NCBI RefSeq assembly: GCF_002027545.1
Contig: NZ_MXAN01000014.1
Location: forward strand, 29,018 to 40,331
Length of the DNA stretch: 11,314 nt
Reading direction: 5' to 3'
Source: Moraxella lacunata
Lineage (GTDB): Bacteria; Pseudomonadota; Gammaproteobacteria; Pseudomonadales; Moraxellaceae
Shown here: positions 7,040-11,314 of the stretch, one piece after another
Numbering within the stretch: position 1 is the stretch's first letter
Layout: every line of letters starts with the position of its first letter
Notes under the pieces: model-generated
What the model saw: only the letters and a program-made list of their open reading frames with translations
What the model was told of the DNA's origin: nothing
Databases searched by the model: none
Program-made: the position numbers and the translations under genes

Positions 7040-7068
7040 ATTATAAACAAGGATTTTTTAAATTGCAA
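7040..7068 (-). promoter_or_regulatory. Promoter of the DUF2147-like gene
   Basis: On the minus strand TTGCAA (7068-7063) is followed after 17 bases by a perfect TATAAT (7045-7040). Both boxes and the spacing fit sigma-70. The leader to the ATG at 6969 is about 63 nt. Confidence 0.7.
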
Positions 7069-7136
7069 ACATTAACTTTGTAAGCCATTTGCCTTTTTGT
7101 AATTGCTTGGTAAAAATATTTCTGCCTAGGGCATGT

Positions 7137-7391
7137 CTACTCAAAAGGGTTATCTACCATGACTACTTTGGATGAGTCTTTGTCAGCAGTAGCAGGCAAA
7201 TCTTGACCGCCTAACTCATCAAACGCCCCACAAAGTGCCTGTGCAAAGTCAAGCAATGCCCGTGCTTGTGCCTTGCCCGCCTGCGTTTTGGCAATTTCCA
7301 CATCACCACTGATGATGACACTGTCCGTGCCATTTTCTATGGTCAAAGCCCCGATTTGTAGGACTTCGCTGTCATTGTCAAAGACATTCAT
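7137..7391 (-). CDS. Small acidic protein of unknown function, coupled to the nuclease gene
   Basis: An 84-residue protein I do not recognise with confidence. It is strongly acidic (10 Asp and 5 Glu against 4 Lys and 1 Arg) and has no signal peptide or membrane segment, so it should be cytosolic. A first half likely rich in beta structure (residues 9-33, LTIEN then VIISGDVEI) leads into an alanine-rich helix (about 34-60) with one cysteine (C54), then a flexible tail ending VDNPFE. The start at 7391 is well supported: GGTGGAG follows directly after the nuclease stop codon and the gap is 9 bp, so the two are probably cotranslated. Its cytosolic nature argues against an immunity protein for an exported nuclease. 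XseB was considered and rejected because its motifs are missing. Confidence 0.75.
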   Translation of the reverse strand: MNVFDNDSEVLQIGALTIENGTDSVIISGDVEIAKTQAGKAQARALLDFAQALCGAFDELGGQDLPATADKDSSKVVMVDNPFE

Positions 7392-7400
7392 CGCTCCACC

Positions 7401-8516
7401 TTATTTTAACAAACTCATCACAAATTCCACCAACAACACCAAAATCGCAAGCCAACCTTCTGTATCACCCCCTTTATCCACGCTGTCCACACTCTCAGAC
7501 AAAGGGGGCAAATTAAAAGCCGATGACTGCACCTGTGGCGACAGCGACGGCATGGCGTTAATACCCGTACGTTCGGACAGCTCGGCAAGACTGATATGCT
7601 CGACCACGCCTGCTTCATTATTGGGCGTATAGTACACGCCTGCACGGTTGATACTGGGGACATAGACTGCCTTAAAAAAGTGGCTCGGCACCAGTACGCC
7701 ATCGCCGATTTTGGCGATTTGACGACCTTGGAACACCACGCCCGTCACGACATACAGCTCGCCATATTTGACCGTCAAGTTGCGTGTGTTTTTTTCGATG
7801 TCTTGCCATACGCCACGATTATGAGCGTTGTTTTGAGGGGCGATGTTGGCAAGGCTAAAACTGTCAAACTGCTGTGAGCCGTCCGCCATGTCGCCATTGG
7901 GCGATAAATGCCCCCTGTCATAGCCCGAACGGCGATAGTCACTGAGCGTTGCTCGCACGTTTGCAGGCAGGCGACTCTCTTCATGAAAGCTGTCTTTGCG
8001 AGCCAATGAACGTGCCTGATTAATGCGCTCACGGGTCAGGTACTCGGCAGAGTAGATGGGCGTGCGTGAGATACCCGAATACAGCACGGCAAAGCCGTCA
8101 AAGCACAGCTCATAATTTTTACGAGCCAATTTTTGCCCTTTGGTACCAACCAACTGCGGGGTGGTATTGGCATAAAAATGCTCAGGACAACTGGCAAGAC
8201 TCTGGGCGGTGTTCGCTGTCGTCCGCTGTCCCACAAAAACTCCGACAGGCTCATCTGATGTCGCCAAACCCGTGGACTGACCCACCACATAACCCCCGTC
8301 ATGAGCCGTAGCATAAGCGGTGGCAGTGTTTGAACTATTGGCGTTATGAGCGTTGTGGTTTTGGGTATGATTGTGGTCGTCAGCATAAGCCGTCGCCACG
8401 TTATCGCCATAGGCAACGGCGGTGTTATTGGCGTAAGCACTGTGGCAGGACAACAGTACCAAGGCAAGCCCCCACAGATGGAATGGGCGAGTGCCTGATG
8501 AGTAGAGATAGGACAT
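7401..8516 (-). CDS. Exported DNA/RNA non-specific endonuclease (NUC1 / Serratia nuclease family)
   Basis: A 371-residue predicted secreted or envelope nuclease of the beta-beta-alpha-metal class. The catalytic DRGH is at 200-203 (H203). The metal-binding stretch NIAPQNNAHNRGVWQDIE (224-241) supplies N233 and E241, the same 8-residue spacing as N119 and E127 of Serratia nuclease. The N-terminus is a signal peptide with possible cleavage after A29; LLSC (21-24) is a marginal lipobox, so a lipoprotein is possible. Residues 30-75 are a low-complexity linker rich in His, Asn and Ala-Tyr repeats. The C-terminus adds a Ser/Asp-rich linker and a hydrophobic tail (354-370), unusual for the family, that could anchor it. 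The Shine-Dalgarno at 8516 is weak. The small acidic gene follows after 9 bp. The substrate and role (nutrient scavenging, DNA turnover) are inferred. Confidence 0.88.
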   Translation of the reverse strand: MSYLYSSGTRPFHLWGLALVLLSCHSAYANNTAVAYGDNVATAYADDHNHTQNHNAHNANSSNTATAYATAHDGGYVVGQSTGLATSDEPVGVFVGQRTTANTAQSLASCPEHFYANTTPQLVGTKGQKLARKNYELCFDGFAVLYSGISRTPIYSAEYLTRERINQARSLARKDSFHEESRLPANVRATLSDYRRSGYDRGHLSPNGDMADGSQQFDSFSLANIAPQNNAHNRGVWQDIEKNTRNLTVKYGELYVVTGVVFQGRQIAKIGDGVLVPSHFFKAVYVPSINRAGVYYTPNNEAGVVEHISLAELSERTGINAMPSLSPQVQSSAFNLPPLSESVDSVDKGGDTEGWLAILVLLVEFVMSLLK

Positions 8517-8542
8517 GGTATTAGCTACTTAAAATGCGTGCC

Positions 8543-8548
8543 ATTATA
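8543..8548 (-). promoter_or_regulatory. Probable -10 box for the nuclease operon
   Basis: TATAAT reads on the minus strand within GGGTATAATGGC, about 26 bases before the ATG at 8516. No good -35 match stands 16-18 bases upstream, so activator dependence or weak expression is possible. The rest of the 208-bp divergent gap to mutY shows no clear mutY promoter. Confidence 0.45.
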
Positions 8549-8724
8549 CCCGATTTTTGGTGTGAGCGGTAGGATTATCAGGATTTCTAAGCTTTCAATC
8601 TCTGGCACTATGGCAAAGATTGGGTTTATCATATTTACCCCAAACTCATCTCTGCTCATGGAAAATTGGCAAATCATCCCCATAATCACGTTTTCTGTTA
8701 TCTTGGACTTATTTATCCCCACCC

Positions 8725-9870
8725 ATGAACCACACCACTTTTGCCCCACGCCTGCTCACTTGGTTTGCCACGCACGGTCGTCATGACTTGCCTTGGCAAT
8801 ATCATCATGCCGACACGTCCGACATTTATGCCGTTTGGCTGTCTGAGATTATGCTTCAACAAACGCAAGTCGCCACCGTTTTGGGTTATTTTGGGCGGTT
8901 TATGGATACATTTCCCACCGTGCAAGACCTAGCAAATGCCGACTGGGATAACGTAGCAAGCCTATGGGCGGGGCTTGGCTACTATGCACGTGCTAGAAAT
9001 CTACACGCAGGGGCAAAGCAAGTGGCGGATTATATCGCCACCCATGGGCATTTCCCACAGACGATAGGCGAATGGCAAAACGTGCGTGGCGTAGGACGTT
9101 CCACCGCAGGGGCGATTGTGGCGATGGGCGTGCGTGGGCGTGGTGTGATATGCGATGGCAACGTCAAGCGAGTGCTGACACGCTGGGCAGGCATAGACGG
9201 CGACATCACAAAATCCGCCACCGACAAGGTGCTGTGGGAGCTTGCCGACACACTCACGCCCACACATGATAGCGGTAAATTCGCCCAAGCAATGATGGAT
9301 CTAGGGGCAACTGTCTGCACTCGCCCTCGCCCTGCTTGCACGTCTTGCCCGCTATCAGACGACTGCACCGCCCATAAGAACGGCAATCCCACCGCTTATC
9401 CCGTCAAAGCCAAAAAGGCAGACAAACCCCACCGTCATTCGCTCGTGTTTGCTCTGATGTATGATGATAAACTGTTATGGATAAAACGCCAAAGCGGTAC
9501 AGGGACAGGCATTTGGGACGGACTGTACGCCTTACCCATGCTGATGATAAATGACAAACAGAGCGATGTACCGCATGACTTGCACTACGCCAAAACCATG
9601 CATGATAAATACACCCACGCTCAAAACCCTAGCCTTGCCGAAAGTCAAGTTTTGGATAATTTGCCAAATATCGCCATCAATCACCCCAAAACCATCAAAC
9701 ACACACTCACGCATTTTCATTGGCATTTGTCATTGGTTGAGATAAATATTGATAAAACGCTTTATGACAACATCAACCACGCCCTAACCGCCATTCATGC
9801 TGATTTTGTTTGGCAAAAAGGGTGTGATGGGCTGGGCGTACCAAAGGCGATGGGGAAATTGGTGGGATAG
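8725..9870 (+). CDS. mutY: Adenine DNA glycosylase MutY
   Basis: A 381-residue base-excision enzyme that removes adenine paired with 8-oxoguanine. The catalytic glutamate is E41 in SEIMLQQTQV. The helix-hairpin-helix is NVRGVGRSTAGAI (119-131), with VR where the family usually has LP. The catalytic aspartate is D144 in CDGNVKRV. The iron-sulfur cluster is C198-X6-C205-X2-C208-X5-C214. From about 235 the MutT-like 8-oxoG recognition domain follows. LTH at 328-330 occupies the place of the FSH loop of E. coli MutY, and the protein ends GLGVPKAMGKLV. The ATG at 8725 sets a normal N-terminus but lacks an obvious Shine-Dalgarno. It diverges from the nuclease operon and converges on ispA 70 bp away. 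In many relatives mutY neighbours yggX; that is not seen here. Confidence 0.95.
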   Translation: MNHTTFAPRLLTWFATHGRHDLPWQYHHADTSDIYAVWLSEIMLQQTQVATVLGYFGRFMDTFPTVQDLANADWDNVASLWAGLGYYARARNLHAGAKQVADYIATHGHFPQTIGEWQNVRGVGRSTAGAIVAMGVRGRGVICDGNVKRVLTRWAGIDGDITKSATDKVLWELADTLTPTHDSGKFAQAMMDLGATVCTRPRPACTSCPLSDDCTAHKNGNPTAYPVKAKKADKPHRHSLVFALMYDDKLLWIKRQSGTGTGIWDGLYALPMLMINDKQSDVPHDLHYAKTMHDKYTHAQNPSLAESQVLDNLPNIAINHPKTIKHTLTHFHWHLSLVEINIDKTLYDNINHALTAIHADFVWQKGCDGLGVPKAMGKLVG

Positions 9871-9940
9871 GTCTGAATGGGTCGTTAATTTTAAATCACA
9901 AAAACTAGAATTCGGGATTTTTCCAAATGCCAAACCTGCT

Positions 9941-10852
9941 TTAATACCCCCGTTTTTGTAGCCAATCCACCATTTGTAGCAAAAGATTGTCATCACCCAA
10001 ATCTGCCACCTGCTCCCTTGCCTTATTAAAGAGCTTATCGGCATAGGCACGGGCATTGTCCACACCAAGCATTTTGACATAAGTGGATTTGTCCAATTTT
10101 TCATCACTGCCTGCCATTTTGCCAAGCGTTTGAGTATCCGCCACGACATCCAGCACATCGTCCTGCACCTGATAGGCAAGCCCGATAAGCCGTGCATACT
10201 CACCAAGGCTTGCCATACGCTCATCAGATGCACCGCCACACACCGCTCCCATCAACACACTAGCTTCTATCAATGCCCCTGTTTTGTCCTTATGAATGGC
10301 TTCTAGTTCGGTTTGGCTCAGCTGTTTTTGCTCACCGTTTAAATCCGCCTGTTGCCCTGCCACCATACGCCGAGCGTTGGGAGCGAGTATGCCAAGTAAT
10401 CGAGCCACGACATCGCTCCGAGTCGCTCCGAGCTCATAATCCCCACCCAGTACATCAAAGGCAAGCGATTGTAGCACATCGCCTGTCAGCACCGCCACCC
10501 CTTCGCCATAGACCACATGACAGGTTGGCTTGCCACGGCGTAGCTCGTCATCATCCATAGACGGCAGGTCATCATGCACAAGCGAATAGCCATGCACGCA
10601 CTCTATCGCAAGCATGGCACGGCGTACCACCCCAAAGGCAGGCGTATCCACACGCCCCCCGACCGCCAAAAAAGTCGCCAATACAAGCAAAGGTCGCACC
10701 CGCTTGCCACCGTTAGAAATGGCGTATCGAGACGCTTCATTTAGTGGGTTTGGTAGATTGATAGTATCAAATAATAGGTCAAAATCCGCCATCAGCTGAT
10801 TTTTGGTAAACTCTTGTACGCTGTTTAAATCATTGGTGTGTAATTCGCTCAT
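9941..10852 (-). CDS. ispA: Farnesyl diphosphate synthase (short-chain polyprenyl synthase IspA)
   Basis: A 303-residue trans-prenyltransferase that condenses isopentenyl diphosphate with dimethylallyl and geranyl diphosphate to give farnesyl diphosphate, a precursor of undecaprenyl phosphate and quinone side chains. GKRVRP (49-54) binds the diphosphate. The first aspartate-rich motif is D94-D95-X4-D100, the four-residue spacing of bacterial type II FPPS. RRGKPT follows, then the second aspartate-rich motif D231-D232-X2-D235. SDEKLDKSTYVK (249-260) is the usual late loop. Length fits IspA (about 299). xseB and dxs, frequent partners, are absent, so it is probably a lone gene. The ATG at 10852 is preceded by GGGGCGGAC. 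Geranylgeranyl specificity cannot be excluded by sequence alone. Confidence 0.93.
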   Translation of the reverse strand: MSELHTNDLNSVQEFTKNQLMADFDLLFDTINLPNPLNEASRYAISNGGKRVRPLLVLATFLAVGGRVDTPAFGVVRRAMLAIECVHGYSLVHDDLPSMDDDELRRGKPTCHVVYGEGVAVLTGDVLQSLAFDVLGGDYELGATRSDVVARLLGILAPNARRMVAGQQADLNGEQKQLSQTELEAIHKDKTGALIEASVLMGAVCGGASDERMASLGEYARLIGLAYQVQDDVLDVVADTQTLGKMAGSDEKLDKSTYVKMLGVDNARAYADKLFNKAREQVADLGDDNLLLQMVDWLQKRGY

Positions 10853-10954
10853 GTCCGCCCCACATCAAAAAACGTTATCATACCCCAAAACGCAAGGATT
10901 TTGGGTAAAAATCATGAGTTTTTAAAAATTTTTCAAAAAATATGTAAAAAGTGC

Positions 10955-10982
10955 TTGCAAAGTTTTTAAAATCATATATAAT
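10955..10982 (+). promoter_or_regulatory. Promoter of the tRNA-Phe gene
   Basis: TTGCAA (10955-10960) and a perfect TATAAT (10977-10982) are separated by 16 bases. The start should be near 10990, giving a 5' leader of about 23 nt before the mature tRNA, to be removed by RNase P. Confidence 0.7.
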
Positions 10983-11012
10983 ACGCACCACTTAGCCAAT
11001 AAAGCTAAACAT

Positions 11013-11088
11013 GGCGCGGTAGCTCAGTCGGGAGAGCAACGGATTGAAAATCCGTGTGTCGGCAGTTCGATCCTGCCCCACGCCACCA
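11013..11088 (+). tRNA. tRNA-Phe (anticodon GAA)
   Basis: A 76-nt tRNA with encoded CCA (11086-11088). The D arm is GCTC/GAGC. The anticodon stem ACGGA/TCCGT holds loop TTGAAAA with anticodon GAA. The variable region is GTGTC. The T arm GGCAG/CTGCC holds TTCGATC. The acceptor stem GGCGCGG/CCACGCC pairs except at position 5-68, where C (11017) faces A (11080) in place of the expected U-A. It has its own promoter and terminator and no cotranscribed gene. Identity as Phe is secure. Confidence 0.95.
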
Positions 11089-11096
11089 TATTTTAA

Positions 11097-11124
11097 AACA
11101 CTCAACTTCGTTTGGGTGTTTTTT
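11097..11124 (+). terminator. Intrinsic terminator of tRNA-Phe
   Basis: AACACTCAA (11097-11105) pairs with TTGGGTGTT (11112-11120) through nine pairs including one G-U, and is followed by TTTT (11121-11124) so that the tail reads TTTTTTG. It begins nine bases after the CCA end. Confidence 0.8.
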
Positions 11125-11150
11125 GTTGTGCGTGATAAAAATAACGCCAT

Positions 11151-11177
11151 TAAGGAATATACTCAGCACGTCCCTAC
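11151..11177 (-). repeat. Degenerate copy of the GTAG-footed hairpin
   Basis: On the minus strand GTAGGGACGTGCTGAG (11177-11162) matches 15 of 16 bases of the copy starting at 4364. After that the second stem arm has decayed and only the distal CCTTA is shared. The palindrome is therefore broken. The remaining sequence to the window end shows only a modest hairpin (TGATTAA 11225-11231 with TTAATCA 11238-11244) and no gene. Confidence 0.5.
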
Positions 11178-11314
11178 GTCCACATATCATAAATTTATGG
11201 TAATGTTTAAATTCTTTGGTTGGATGATTAATTATAGTTAATCAACCCCAATTTGCACCAATGCTACACCTAACACTGATATTTGCCACAAGTATGTAGC
11301 AACTGTATTCCACT

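Noticed and set aside
7137..7391. XseB (exonuclease VII small subunit)
   Set aside because: Size is similar and ispA is nearby, but the two-helix pattern of XseB with its conserved Leu/Glu repeats is missing.
7418..8467. ORFs in other frames inside the nuclease gene, including a 143-residue minus-strand frame
   Set aside because: They are shadows of a gene with intact catalytic motifs; their translations are Pro/Arg/Thr-rich and featureless.
8525..8786. Overlapping ORFs in the gap between the nuclease gene and mutY
   Set aside because: They lie on both strands over the nuclease promoter and the start of mutY, lack ribosome sites and show no recognisable protein features.
9871..9940. Terminator between convergent mutY and ispA
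   Set aside because: AAAAACTAGAATTCGGGATT followed by a T-run (about 9900-9922) has only an interrupted stem around GAATTC; too weak to call.
11005..11241. Short ORFs on both strands across tRNA-Phe
   Set aside because: They translate the tRNA and its terminator; the minus-strand frame ending in SVALPTELPRH is a familiar artefact of tRNA antisense reading.

Overview
The window looks like chromosomal DNA of a gammaproteobacterium, most likely Moraxellaceae (Moraxella or a close relative). This is judged from protein character (DksA directly followed by GluQ-RS, MurD paired with FtsW, a GlnK-like PII), the moderate GC of the genes and the AT-rich, repeat-filled intergenic gaps. The genus is inference from memory; no search was run.

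Layout, left to right: cpdA (cAMP phosphodiesterase, +) lies between two copies of a 31-bp sequence in inverted orientation. A repeat mosaic of about 430 bp follows (990-1416), then the coupled pair dksA-gluQ (+). gluQ converges on ftsW (-). ftsW is downstream of murD (-) but separated from it by about 590 bp holding a MITE-like element, a REP-like hairpin and another inverted repeat. A 121-bp inverted-repeat element lies between the divergent murD and glnB/glnK (PII, +). A bidirectional terminator separates PII from a small secreted DUF2147-like protein (-), which has a clear promoter and a palindrome at its mRNA start. Next come a two-gene minus-strand unit (secreted NUC1-type nuclease, then a small acidic protein of unknown function), mutY (+), ispA (-, convergent with mutY), and a tRNA-Phe gene with its own promoter and terminator.

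Most genes are single-copy housekeeping functions: stringent-response transcription control (DksA), tRNA modification (GluQ-RS), septal wall synthesis (MurD, FtsW), nitrogen sensing (PII), oxidative-damage repair (MutY) and isoprenoid synthesis (IspA). I see no complete defence, CRISPR, prophage or IS system.

The unexplained content is mainly non-coding. Two related MITE-like elements of 125 and 207 bp differ in the way expected if one lost a 79-nt unit between 8-bp direct repeats. There are several hairpins, three of which carry a GTAG foot typical of RAYT-mobilised REPs. There is also a long inverted-repeat element whose core recurs in a shorter copy. The least understood protein-coding locus is the nuclease plus small acidic protein pair.
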